In this document: in pieces, positions 1-6,402 of the stretch
Numbering within the stretch: position 1 is the stretch's first letter
How the letters are laid out: every line of letters begins with the position of its first letter
DNA from: JBDSTZ01 sp039927975
GTDB taxonomy: Bacteria > Pseudomonadota > Gammaproteobacteria > Burkholderiales > Burkholderiaceae_D
Assembly: GCA_039927975.1 (NCBI GenBank)
Contig: JBDSTZ010000428.1
Span: 1 to 7,184 of the forward strand
Length of the DNA: 7,184 nucleotides
Reading direction: 5' to 3'
Program-made: the position numbers and the translations under genes
Notes under the pieces: generated by a model
What the model was told of the DNA's origin: nothing
Seen by the model: only the letters and a program-made list of their open reading frames with translations
The model's database searches: none

Positions 1-319
1 CGGAAAACACCGGCGCGCGCGCCGGCAGGGGCGCGGCGGCGCCGCTGGCGGTGCGCAGGAAGCGCACCACCACCCGGGCCTCGAAGTCGATGTCGCCGGC
101 CTTTTCGCGCGCCATCGGCGAGGCCGGCTCGGCGTCGAGACGGCTGATCAGGTAGCCGGTCTGGCCGAGCTGGTTGTCCTGCATCTCGTGGGCCTCGTCC
201 AGCGCCGAGACAAACGCGAACAGGCCGGCCGCCGCCGCGATGACCACCGTCGCCAGCGACAGCCACAGCGACAGCTTGAAGCGCAGCGAGGCCGCTAGCG
301 GGCTTTCGTCACCATCCAT
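1..319 (-). CDS. Sensor histidine kinase, N-terminal part (QseC-like), truncated by the window edge
   Basis: Only the first 106 residues are inside the window; the HAMP, dimerisation and ATPase domains would lie beyond position 1. The protein starts MDGDESPLAASLRF. Residues about 14-37 form a hydrophobic membrane-spanning helix, followed by a periplasmic segment beginning SALDEAHEMQDNQLGQ. That short polar helix after TM1 is typical of the 2CSK_N sensor region of QseC/TctE-type kinases that pair with QseB/PmrA-type regulators. The ATG at 319 is chosen because GAGG lies 6 nt upstream (326-329). The start sits inside the regulator gene, giving a 25-nt overlap with its 3' end, so the two are translationally coupled. 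It should sense an envelope signal and phosphorylate the adjacent regulator. The assignment as the partner kinase rests on position and the N-terminal pattern, since no catalytic motif is visible here. Confidence 0.85.
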   Translation of the reverse strand, partial: MDGDESPLAASLRFKLSLWLSLATVVIAAAAGLFAFVSALDEAHEMQDNQLGQTGYLISRLDAEPASPMAREKAGDIDFEARVVVRFLRTASGAAAPLPARAPVFS

Positions 320-957
320 CCGACACCTCGCACATTCTTGATCGTTTCACTGCCGAGCTTGCGGCGCAGCGAGTGAATCAGGAATTCAACCGCGTTGCTC
401 TCGACTTCCTCGTTCCAGCCGTAGATACGGCTTTCCAGTTCGGCGCGCGAGAGGATCGCGCCGGGCCGCAGCAGCAGGCTTTCGAGCAGCGAGAATTCGC
501 GCGCGGTCAGGCGCACGCTGACTTCGCCGACGCTGGCCTCGTGGGTTGCCGGGTCGAGCGCCAGCGTGCCGTTCGACAGCAGCGGCCCGGCCACGCTGTC
601 CTTGCGCCGGGTCAGCGCGCGCATGCGGGCGCGCAGCTCGCTCATCTCGAACGGCTTGACCAGGTAGTCGTCGGCGCCGCCATCGAGGCCGGCCACCAGG
701 TCCTCGGTGGTGTCGCGCGCGGTCAGCACCAGCACCGGCAGATGGTTGCCGGCGGCGCGGATGGTGCGCAGCACCGCTATGCCGTCGGTGCGCGGCAGCC
801 CCAGGTCGAGCAGCAGCAGCGCGTAGTCGAGCGCGACCAGCGCGCTGAGCGCGTCGGCGCCGTCGCGCACCCAGTCGACCGCGTAGCTGGCGTCGCGCAG
901 CTCCTGCTGGATCACGCTGCCGATCATCGGATCGTCTTCCACCAGCAGCACTCTCAT
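295..957 (-). CDS. OmpR-family response regulator (QseB/PmrA/TctD-like)
   Basis: This 220-residue protein has the length of an OmpR-family transcription regulator. The N-terminal receiver domain (about 1-115) shows the acidic pair D8-D9, phosphoacceptor D51 (LLLLDLGLPRTDG), T79 (LVLTARD) and K101 (DDYLVKPF). The C-terminal winged-helix domain (about 125-218) has the LTAREFSLLE start, the ESNAVEFLIHSLRRKLG recognition helix and an RGVGW wing. The start at 957 has GGAG 7 nt upstream (965-968) and overlaps the stop of the ligase gene as ATGA. The kinase gene begins inside its 3' end. It should receive phosphate from that kinase and bind tandem direct repeats; candidate repeats lie at 4573-4600 ahead of the same operon. 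Sequence style places it in the QseB/PmrA/TctD branch, but the exact orthologue cannot be settled from sequence alone. Confidence 0.95.
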   Translation of the reverse strand: MRVLLVEDDPMIGSVIQQELRDASYAVDWVRDGADALSALVALDYALLLLDLGLPRTDGIAVLRTIRAAGNHLPVLVLTARDTTEDLVAGLDGGADDYLVKPFEMSELRARMRALTRRKDSVAGPLLSNGTLALDPATHEASVGEVSVRLTAREFSLLESLLLRPGAILSRAELESRIYGWNEEVESNAVEFLIHSLRRKLGSETIKNVRGVGWMVTKAR

Positions 958-2237
958 GGCAGCGCTCCGTCGCCGGCCAGCGGCGCGGCGAACAGTTCGC
1001 TGGCCGCGCGCGACAGGTCGTTCATGCCGGCGCCGGCGGCGATGTGCGCGCTCAGCCAGCCGGCCTGGCCGCCGCCGCGCAGCAGTTCCTCGATCATCGC
1101 GCAGGCCTGACCGAACTGCGGATCGGCCGAGCGCGCAGCGAGCCGCGCCAGGTCTTCGCGCACCACCTCGCGCACCGGCCGCGCCTCGCCGGTGCAGGGG
1201 TTGATCCAGTCGGCGCCGACGCCGTGGCGGGCGGCGTTGAAGCGGTTCCACGCATACAGCTCGCGCGTGTCCTCGGTGGGCCAGGCGCCCTCGGCGTCGA
1301 GCACTTCGAGGCACAGTTCGCGCGCGTAGCAGCCCAGCGCGGCGGCGTGGGCCGGGTGCAGCGGGGTGTCGAGCACGCGCAGTTCGACCGTGCCGTACTC
1401 CGGCTTGGGCCGCACGTCCCAGTAAAAATCCTTGATGCTGTTGACGATGCCGTGCTGCGCCAGGCGCGCGAAGTGCGCTTCGAACGCGCGCCAGCTGCGC
1501 AGCTTGGCCGGCATGGTGCCGCTGGTGGGAAAGGCGCCCACCACATTGCTGCGCGCGCTGCAAAAACCCGATTCCTCGCCCTGCCAGCACGGCGAGTTGG
1601 CCGACAGCGCGATGAACAGCGGCGCGCGCTGGGTCAGCCAGGCGCAGACCCGCAGCGCCTCGTCGCCGTTCGGCATGCCGATGTGGACATGCATGCCGAA
1701 CACCGTAAACAGCTTGGCCAGGTAGCCGAACTTGCGGGCCGATTCGCGGTAGCGCTCCTTCGGATAGATGCGCTGCTCGTTCCACTTCTGGAAAGGATGG
1801 GCGCCGCCGCCGGAGATCGCGGCGCCGACCTGGAAGGCGGCCCGTTGCACGCTGGCGCGGATGTCCTCGATCTCGGCGGCGGCGGCGCCGTAGCCGTCCA
1901 GCACCGAGGTCGCCACCTCCAGCATCGAGGTGGTGATCTCGGGAGTGGCGACCCAGCGCTTGGTTTGCTGGTCGAGCAGGCGCAGGATGTCGGGCGCGGC
2001 CGGCATCAGGTCGAAGGTGAGCCGGTCGAGCACCATCAGTTCGAGTTCGATCCCCATCGTGCCCGGGCGCGACGGCGTGAAGTCGGGCAGAAAGGCCGGG
2101 CCCTGGCCCGCCACCGCCCTGGCCTGCGCGTTCGCGGCTTCATTCACCAATTCATTCACCGATTCGTTCGCCAATTCGTTGGCCAATTCGTTTGACAATT
2201 CTTGCGCGCGATCCGGCGCCAGTAACGCGTCATCCAT
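954..2237 (-). CDS. ybdK: YbdK-family carboxylate-amine ligase (glutamate--cysteine ligase 2 type)
   Basis: This 427-residue protein belongs to the GCS2 family; E. coli YbdK has weak gamma-glutamate-cysteine ligase activity in vitro, and the physiological substrate in this family is generally unknown. Family landmarks appear in order: GIELEL (62-67), GGGAHPFQKW (from 143), GMHVHIG (181-187), ALSANSP (210-216) and DVRPKPEYGTVELRVLD (274-290). These match E. coli YbdK closely and supply the acidic metal/ATP-binding residues. The protein is about 55 residues longer than YbdK because of an N-terminal extension with a four-residue repeat of NELA/NELV type (about 16-36). The start at 2237 is preferred over the ATGs at 2252 and 2243 because AAGGAG (2244-2249) lies 6 nt before it. 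It overlaps the antiporter stop by 8 nt and the regulator start by 4 nt. It is a cytosolic enzyme without a visible signal peptide. Confidence 0.9.
   Translation of the reverse strand: MDDALLAPDRAQELSNELANELANESVNELVNEAANAQARAVAGQGPAFLPDFTPSRPGTMGIELELMVLDRLTFDLMPAAPDILRLLDQQTKRWVATPEITTSMLEVATSVLDGYGAAAAEIEDIRASVQRAAFQVGAAISGGGAHPFQKWNEQRIYPKERYRESARKFGYLAKLFTVFGMHVHIGMPNGDEALRVCAWLTQRAPLFIALSANSPCWQGEESGFCSARSNVVGAFPTSGTMPAKLRSWRAFEAHFARLAQHGIVNSIKDFYWDVRPKPEYGTVELRVLDTPLHPAHAAALGCYARELCLEVLDAEGAWPTEDTRELYAWNRFNAARHGVGADWINPCTGEARPVREVVREDLARLAARSADPQFGQACAMIEELLRGGGQAGWLSAHIAAGAGMNDLSRAASELFAAPLAGDGALP
2137..2208 (-). repeat. Imperfect 12-bp tandem repeat in the ligase N-terminus
   Basis: About six 12-bp units occur head to tail, on the plus strand of the form AATTCGTTCGCC with variants AATTCATTCACC, GATTCGTTCGCC, AATTCGTTGGCC and AATTCGTTTGAC. 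The outer units are the most diverged. On the coding strand each unit specifies four residues (NELA, NESV, NELV, NEAA). Because 12 is a multiple of three, gain or loss of a unit would keep the reading frame. The tract is markedly less GC-rich than its surroundings and lies outside the conserved GCS2 domain. Confidence 0.85.
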
Positions 2238-3441
2238 GTTCATCTCCTTCATGCGTTTCGTCCGCCAGGGTCAAGCCCCACCAGGTCAGTCCCGGTCCGA
2301 TCAGCACGTTCATGGCCAGCAAGGCCGCCATCACCGCCGCCGCCGTGTCGCTCATATAGGCGGAGCCGGTCATCGAATTGTCCACCACCAGCGAGCCGAA
2401 GCCGGCCAGCGAGCATAGCGACAGGGCGATCGCGTGCTTCTTGCGCCGGCTCCAGGCGCCGCTCGCTGTCAGCGCCAGCCGGGTCACGCCGACGCGCGCG
2501 CCGAACACCAGCAGCGCGGCCACCAGCGGCGTCCATTGCCACAGCTGCTGCACCTGCACCAGCGCCGCCGACATCATGAACAGCAGCGCGTAGCCGATGT
2601 CCTGGGCGGTCTTGAGCTGGGCCTGGAAGACGTTTTCGCGCGTCTCGGCGTTGCGCAGCAGGATCCCCATCAGCAGCAGCGACAGCAGCGCGCTCGACGC
2701 GGTGACCGAGCACAAGCCCAGGTCCATCATCAGCGCGGCGAGCAGGATGCCGGGGCGCAGGCCGGCCTGGGCGCGCGCCAGCCGCGTGGCCGCCGTGTAT
2801 AAACCATAGCAGATAGCGGCGATCGCCGCGCCCAGCGCGAGCTTGGCGCCCTGGCGCAGCAATTCCTCGCCGACGCCGAACTCGGGATGGACCGCGTGGC
2901 TGCGCAGCCAGGCCAGCGAGAACGACAGCGCCACCAGCGCCACCAGGTTGCTCACCCCGACCGTGTTGGCGGCGGCGTAGGTCGCCACGCCGCTGGCGTT
3001 CGAATCGGACACCATCGAGGCGAAAATCACGGGATTGACGGCGATCAGGATGGCGCCGATGAAGGCCGCTTCGCCCCAGCCCAGGCCGCAGGCGGCCAGC
3101 ACCAGCATGCTGCCAAGGCCGCGCAGCACGCAGCCGGCCAGCAGCGCGCCGCCTTCACGCGCACTGCGCCACAGCCAGGCCAGGTCCATCTTGCGGCCGA
3201 CCTCGAACAGCACCAGCGCCGAGGCGGCGTTGAAGAATTCCTGGAACTGGGTCAAGAGGGCCGCGTCGAGCATGCCGATGCCGCTCACGCCCAACAGCAG
3301 GCCGGCCAGCACCGCGCCGTACAGCTTGGGCAGGCCGCGCGCGGCCAGCATCACGCCCATCACCTGCGACAGCAGCAGGCCGGCGCCGATCATCGCCAGC
3401 GGCGACATCAGCCACAGTGGCAGTTCGGATGGTTCATTCAT
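2230..3441 (-). CDS. Cation:proton antiporter-like membrane protein (CPA superfamily), without RCK domain
   Basis: This 403-residue, almost wholly hydrophobic protein has about 11-13 predicted membrane helices and resembles the membrane domain of CPA2/Kef and CPA1 monovalent cation:H+ antiporters. Recognisable parts are the N-terminal helices with LPKLYGAVLAGLLLG, the segment EAAFIGAILIAVNPVIFAS (about 124-142) at the place of the usual ATDP-type helix, and the arginine-bearing helix FGARVGVTRL (R316). Where relatives carry an ion-binding aspartate (ND in CPA1, QD in KefC), this protein appears to read GVSNLVAL, with S164-N165. There is no C-terminal RCK/KTN nucleotide-binding domain, so Kef-style glutathione gating through that domain is not possible. 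The start at 3441 has GGAG (3450-3453) 8 nt ahead and overlaps the upstream gene by 8 nt. Substrate and direction are unknown, and a non-transporting sensor role is possible. Confidence 0.8.
   Translation of the reverse strand: MNEPSELPLWLMSPLAMIGAGLLLSQVMGVMLAARGLPKLYGAVLAGLLLGVSGIGMLDAALLTQFQEFFNAASALVLFEVGRKMDLAWLWRSAREGGALLAGCVLRGLGSMLVLAACGLGWGEAAFIGAILIAVNPVIFASMVSDSNASGVATYAAANTVGVSNLVALVALSFSLAWLRSHAVHPEFGVGEELLRQGAKLALGAAIAAICYGLYTAATRLARAQAGLRPGILLAALMMDLGLCSVTASSALLSLLLMGILLRNAETRENVFQAQLKTAQDIGYALLFMMSAALVQVQQLWQWTPLVAALLVFGARVGVTRLALTASGAWSRRKKHAIALSLCSLAGFGSLVVDNSMTGSAYMSDTAAAVMAALLAMNVLIGPGLTWWGLTLADETHEGDEHG
2244..2249 (-). promoter_or_regulatory. Ribosome binding site that decides the ligase start
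   Basis: AAGGAG on the minus strand lies 6 nt before the ATG at 2237. It directly abuts the ATG at 2243 and lies downstream of the ATG at 2252, so only the 2237 start has normal spacing. The site is inside the 3' end of the antiporter gene. Confidence 0.75.
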
Positions 3442-4495
3442 GGTGGCGGCTCCAGGCGTTCGCCAGCGCCATCAGTTCGGGTTCGAGCGCCTGTTTGGCG
3501 GTGGCGGCGGCGCTGGCGGCCGCCGGCGAGGCCAGCACGGTGTCGATCCGCAGGCGCACCAGCGGGCCGTCACCGCGGGTCGGCATCCACAGCTGGCCGC
3601 TCAGGGTGGCGCCGTCGAGCCAGACGGCGTAGAACCTTGCGCCCTTCGACCTGGGCGCCGGCGGCACCAGGCTGAACGGGGTCAGCCAGGTCGCCCTGGG
3701 ATAGCGCCGCGCCAGCTGCAACTGCAGCGCCGCGCGTTGTTCGAGGCGGCTGTCGTCGGCCGCGTAGGACAGGTGCAGCTGCTGCGGTCCCGGCGCGGCG
3801 CTGTCGGCCGCCAGGCAATGGCCGGCGACCGGCCAGCGAAAACTGGTGGCGCCCGCTTCGCCGGGGCGCTCGCCCAGGTTCGCATCGAGCAGCGCGGGCA
3901 GCGAACCGGCGTCCTGCGCGGCGGCCGGCTGGCGCAGGCGCGCGGCCTCGGCCAGCAGCAGTTGCCAGCGGCCTTCCTGCCAACGCCGGGTGGCCGCGCG
4001 CGCCGACGGCGTCCAGCGCCATTCGGTCACGCTCCACTGCGCGTCGGCGAGGCGACGCAGGATCACCAGGCCTTGTTCGGCGCCGCGCGCGTCGACGATG
4101 CTCTGGCTGATCCAGTCCTGGCGCCATGCGCGCGGGGCGTCCTGGCCACGGCGCGCCCAGGTCCACCAGTGCGCCAGTGGAGTGAGGCAGGCGTTCGGCG
4201 CGGCCGTGCCGGGGCCGGTCCAGCGCCGCATGCGCAGCAGGTTTTTCCAGGCACAGGCGCTCGCTTCGGCGCGCCAGCCTTGCAACGTGGGGGCGTCCGA
4301 TGACGCCTCAACGCCGGTGTCGCAACGCCAGGGACGCTGCCCGGCCAGCGCGCGCAGGTCGGCCGTCAGATCGACCGCGCCGGCCGGGCGATGGCGCGCC
4401 GCCTGAGCGTTGGACATGCCGCCGACGCAGGCCGTCGCCAGGCAAAGCTGAAACAGCAGGCGGGCGGTGCCGCGATGATGGGACAGGTGGAACAC
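3434..4495 (-). CDS. Secreted tryptophan-rich protein of unknown function
   Basis: I do not recognise this protein. From the GTG at 4495 it is 353 residues long. It begins with a short basic region and a hydrophobic core (about 12-26) followed by SNAQA-ARHRP, a good signal peptidase I site after residue 32; a weaker lipoprotein-like alternative is ATAC at about residues 20-23. The mature chain has about 19 tryptophans, many in RW/EW/DW pairs, and four cysteines (58, 81, 103, 227) that could form two disulfides in the periplasm. It has no further hydrophobic span. GTG 4495 is chosen over GTG 4534 because AGAGAAGAG (4502-4510) ends 6 nt upstream and the signal peptide then has a normal N-region. 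It is the first gene of the operon and overlaps the antiporter start by 8 nt. A periplasmic binding or accessory role is a guess from context only. Confidence 0.75.
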   Translation of the reverse strand: MFHLSHHRGTARLLFQLCLATACVGGMSNAQAARHRPAGAVDLTADLRALAGQRPWRCDTGVEASSDAPTLQGWRAEASACAWKNLLRMRRWTGPGTAAPNACLTPLAHWWTWARRGQDAPRAWRQDWISQSIVDARGAEQGLVILRRLADAQWSVTEWRWTPSARAATRRWQEGRWQLLLAEAARLRQPAAAQDAGSLPALLDANLGERPGEAGATSFRWPVAGHCLAADSAAPGPQQLHLSYAADDSRLEQRAALQLQLARRYPRATWLTPFSLVPPAPRSKGARFYAVWLDGATLSGQLWMPTRGDGPLVRLRIDTVLASPAAASAAATAKQALEPELMALANAWSRHHE

Positions 4496-4556
4496 AGTGA
4501 ACTCTTCTCTGAATGGGACAGTGCTTCGCCACACTCATTGGTCGGCCAGCTCAGCC

Positions 4557-4562
4557 ATGGTA
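4557..4562 (-). promoter_or_regulatory. Candidate -10 element of the operon promoter
   Basis: TACCAT on the minus strand matches the sigma-70 -10 consensus at four of six bases. It lies 10 nt downstream of the last half-site of the TTAGC array, the spacing at which OmpR-family boxes substitute for a -35 element. Transcription would start near 4550, leaving a leader of about 55 nt before the GTG at 4495. This is a weak match supported mainly by its position. Confidence 0.3.
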
Positions 4563-4572
4563 CGGAGCGACA

Positions 4573-4600
4573 CTTAGCAGTCACTTAGCGGAAAATTAGC
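4573..4600 (-). promoter_or_regulatory. Three direct half-sites at 11-bp spacing, probable OmpR-family regulator box
   Basis: On the plus strand CTTAGC occurs at 4573-4578 and 4584-4589, and ATTAGC at 4595-4600, each separated by 5 bp. All three share TTAGC with an exact 11-bp period, so they face the same side of the helix. The 6-5-6 layout is that of PmrA and PhoP boxes (for example CTTAAG-N5-CTTAAG), bound by tandem regulator dimers. The array lies about 78 bp before the first gene of an operon that itself encodes such a regulator. It could also affect the divergent gene at 4739. Binding is inferred. Confidence 0.55.
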
Positions 4601-4644
4601 AAACGACCAACATTGAGCGGCGCGCCGCCGCAACGCGATCAGGC

Positions 4645-4672
4645 GCGCGACTGAGCCATCTCAGGCTCGCGC
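4645..4672. other. Bulged 11-bp hairpin between the divergent genes
   Basis: The arms GCGCGACTGAG (4645-4655) and CTCAG-GC-TCGCGC (4660-4672) pair over 11 bp around a CCAT loop with a 2-nt bulge at 4665-4666. It lies 67 bp ahead of the plus-strand hydrolase start, outside any convincing reading frame. No T-run follows on either strand, so it is not a typical terminator. It may be a leader structure or an operator. Confidence 0.5.
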
Positions 4673-4738
4673 ATCGCCCGCCCGCTAGTCTTGAACACTC
4701 GGCCGCCCCGGCCCCGCTCCTTCCTGCAAAGGCCGCGC

Positions 4739-5560
4739 ATGTTCAACTTGATCACCTGGAATATTCAATCCGCCCGCGACAGCTTGCTGGACGACATCGT
4801 CGCCACGCTGCACGGCATGGGTCAGTTCGACGCGCTGTGCCTGCAGGAAGTGGCGAGCGACGCCGACGGCGACCAGTTCGCGGCGCTCGCCGAGCGCCTG
4901 CCCGGCTACCATGCGGTGTCGGCGCTGGCGCTCGACGCGCTGGATGACGATGGCGGCCGGCGCCGGCTCGGCAGCATGATCTTCAGCCGCCACCCGGTGC
5001 TGCAAGTGTTTCGCCACAGCCTGCCCTGGCCGGCCGATCCGGCCGTGATGGGCATCCCGCGCGTGGCGCTCGAAGCGACGCTCGACACTCCGCTGGGTTT
5101 GCTGGGCGTGAGCAGCGTCCACCTCGAATATTTTTCATTGACCCAGCGCCTGGCGCAGGTCGAGCGCCTGCGCGAACTGCGCGCAGAAGCCCATGCCCAG
5201 GCACACTGCGCGCGGCCGGGACAGGCCGTCAACGGACCGTTTCGCGCCGTGCCGCGCGCGGCGGCGGCGATCGTCGCCGGCGACTTCAACCTGCTGCCCG
5301 GATCGGCTGAACACGCCCGCCTGCTGGCGCGCGTCGACGACGCCACCGCGCCGCTGCGCGACGCCTGGCAACTGGCGTTTCCCGAGCGCCCGCACGGACC
5401 CACCGTCGGCCTGCACGACACCTCGCCCGGCGCCGGCGCGCCTTTCACCTTCGACTATATATTCGTCAGCGAGCAGCTGGCCGGCCGCGTCCAGCGCCTG
5501 CGGGTCGACCAGGGCAGGCACGGTTCGGCGCACCAGCCGATGATGCTGTCGCTCGCTTAG
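4739..5560 (+). CDS. Endonuclease/exonuclease/phosphatase (EEP) family hydrolase
   Basis: This 273-residue, probably cytosolic protein has the metal-dependent EEP fold shared by DNase I, exonuclease III and sphingomyelinases. Motifs appear in order: TWNIQ (N8), CLQEV (E37), GSMIFSRHPV (about 78-87), SSVHLEY (H128), GDFNLLPGS (D182, N184) and FTFDYIFVS (D239). The last catalytic motif, normally S-D-H, reads S263-A264-H265, keeping the catalytic histidine but losing its aspartate partner. The start at 4739 is chosen because AAAGG (4728-4732) lies 6 nt upstream; an in-frame TTG at 4691 would add 16 residues rich in proline and arginine that no family member needs. There is no signal peptide, so a phosphodiesterase acting on nucleic acid or small cytosolic phosphoesters is possible, but the substrate cannot be read from sequence. 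It stands alone, divergent from the operon and convergent with the reductase. Confidence 0.88.
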   Translation: MFNLITWNIQSARDSLLDDIVATLHGMGQFDALCLQEVASDADGDQFAALAERLPGYHAVSALALDALDDDGGRRRLGSMIFSRHPVLQVFRHSLPWPADPAVMGIPRVALEATLDTPLGLLGVSSVHLEYFSLTQRLAQVERLRELRAEAHAQAHCARPGQAVNGPFRAVPRAAAAIVAGDFNLLPGSAEHARLLARVDDATAPLRDAWQLAFPERPHGPTVGLHDTSPGAGAPFTFDYIFVSEQLAGRVQRLRVDQGRHGSAHQPMMLSLA

Positions 5561-6402
5561 CGCATGTCGAGCGGCACGGCGCGGCGCGGCGGCGGGAACG
5601 CCTGATCGAGCTCGGCCAGATCCTGCTCGCTGAGCGCGACATCGACGGCGGCGCGGTTGGCCCGCACATGGTCCGGCTGCACGGCCTTGGGGATGACGAT
5701 CACGCCGTCCTGGCACAGCAGCCAGGCCAGCGCGACCTGGGCTGGCGTCAACTGGCGCCGTGCGGCGACCGCCTTGAGCGCCGGATTGCCCAGCAATTTT
5801 GCTTGGTCGGTACGCGACGATTCGAGCGGTGAATACGCCATCACCGGCATGCCTTGCCGGCGGCACCACGGCAGCAGGTCGAATTCGACGCCGCGCTTGG
5901 CCAGGTTGTAGAGCACCTGGTTGGTGGCGATCTGCGTGCCGCCCGGCAAGGTCTGCGCTTCGCGCATGTCGGCCAGGTCGAAATTGCTGACGCCGAAGTC
6001 GCCGATCTTGCCGGCCGCCTTGAGCGCGCCGAAGCCCTGCAGCGTTTCCGCCAGCGGCACCGTGCCGCGCCAGTGGAGAAGGTACAGGTCGATGCGCTCG
6101 ACGCCGAGCCGGCGCAGACTGCGCTCGCAGGCCGCCTGCACTTCCTTGCGGCCGGCATTGTGCGGATACACCTTGCTGACGATGTAAGCCTGCTCGCGCC
6201 GGCCGGCCAGCGCCGCGCCCACTACCTGCTCGGCGCCGCCTTCCGCGTACATTTCCGCGGTATCGATGAGGGTCATGCCCAGGTCGAGGCCGAGTTGCAG
6301 GGCGGCGATCTCAGCCCGCCTGCGAGCAGGCTGCTCGCCCATGTTCCAGGTGCCCTGCCCCAGCGCCGGCACGCTGGCGGCGCCGATCGTGATCGTCTTC
6401 AT
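5557..6402 (-). CDS. Aldo/keto reductase (NADPH-dependent oxidoreductase)
   Basis: This 281-residue single-domain TIM-barrel enzyme should reduce aldehydes or ketones using NADPH. The catalytic tetrad is visible: D47 and Y52 (LIDTAEMYAEGG), K77 (YIVSKVYPHN) and H110 (LYLLHWRG). The barrel continues through GVSNFD, NQVLYNL (N161, Q162) and AYSPLE. The cofactor-phosphate motif IPKAVQPDHVRAN follows near residue 237. It resembles YeaE/DkgA-type bacterial reductases. The ATG at 6402 is preferred because GAGG (6409-6412) lies 6 nt before it; that same GAGG abuts an in-frame ATG at 6408, which would add two residues. Its TAA stop overlaps the stop of the convergent EEP gene. It has no obvious operon partner, and the natural substrate is unknown. 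Confidence 0.94.
   Translation of the reverse strand: MKTITIGAASVPALGQGTWNMGEQPARRRAEIAALQLGLDLGMTLIDTAEMYAEGGAEQVVGAALAGRREQAYIVSKVYPHNAGRKEVQAACERSLRRLGVERIDLYLLHWRGTVPLAETLQGFGALKAAGKIGDFGVSNFDLADMREAQTLPGGTQIATNQVLYNLAKRGVEFDLLPWCRRQGMPVMAYSPLESSRTDQAKLLGNPALKAVAARRQLTPAQVALAWLLCQDGVIVIPKAVQPDHVRANRAAVDVALSEQDLAELDQAFPPPRRAVPLDMR

Noticed and set aside
958..1785. A minus-strand in-frame extension of the response regulator by 276 residues
   Set aside because: The extension is an arginine/alanine-rich out-of-frame reading of the ligase gene. The ATG at 957 has a good ribosome binding site and begins the conserved receiver domain.
2230..3441. Naming the antiporter KefB or KefC
   Set aside because: It lacks the RCK/KTN domain and the usual core aspartate, so a Kef symbol would claim more than the sequence shows.
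373..4303. Long plus-strand reading frames opposite the operon (373-1110, 1044-2195, 2887-3675, 3035-4303)
   Set aside because: They are rich in Arg, Ala, Gln, Gly and Pro with no recognisable domain, and lie antisense to genes with clear family motifs. They are the expected by-product of high GC content.
4691..4738. TTG start for the EEP hydrolase
   Set aside because: The added 16 residues are rich in Arg and Pro, precede the normal family N-terminus, and the ATG at 4739 has AAAGG at ideal spacing.
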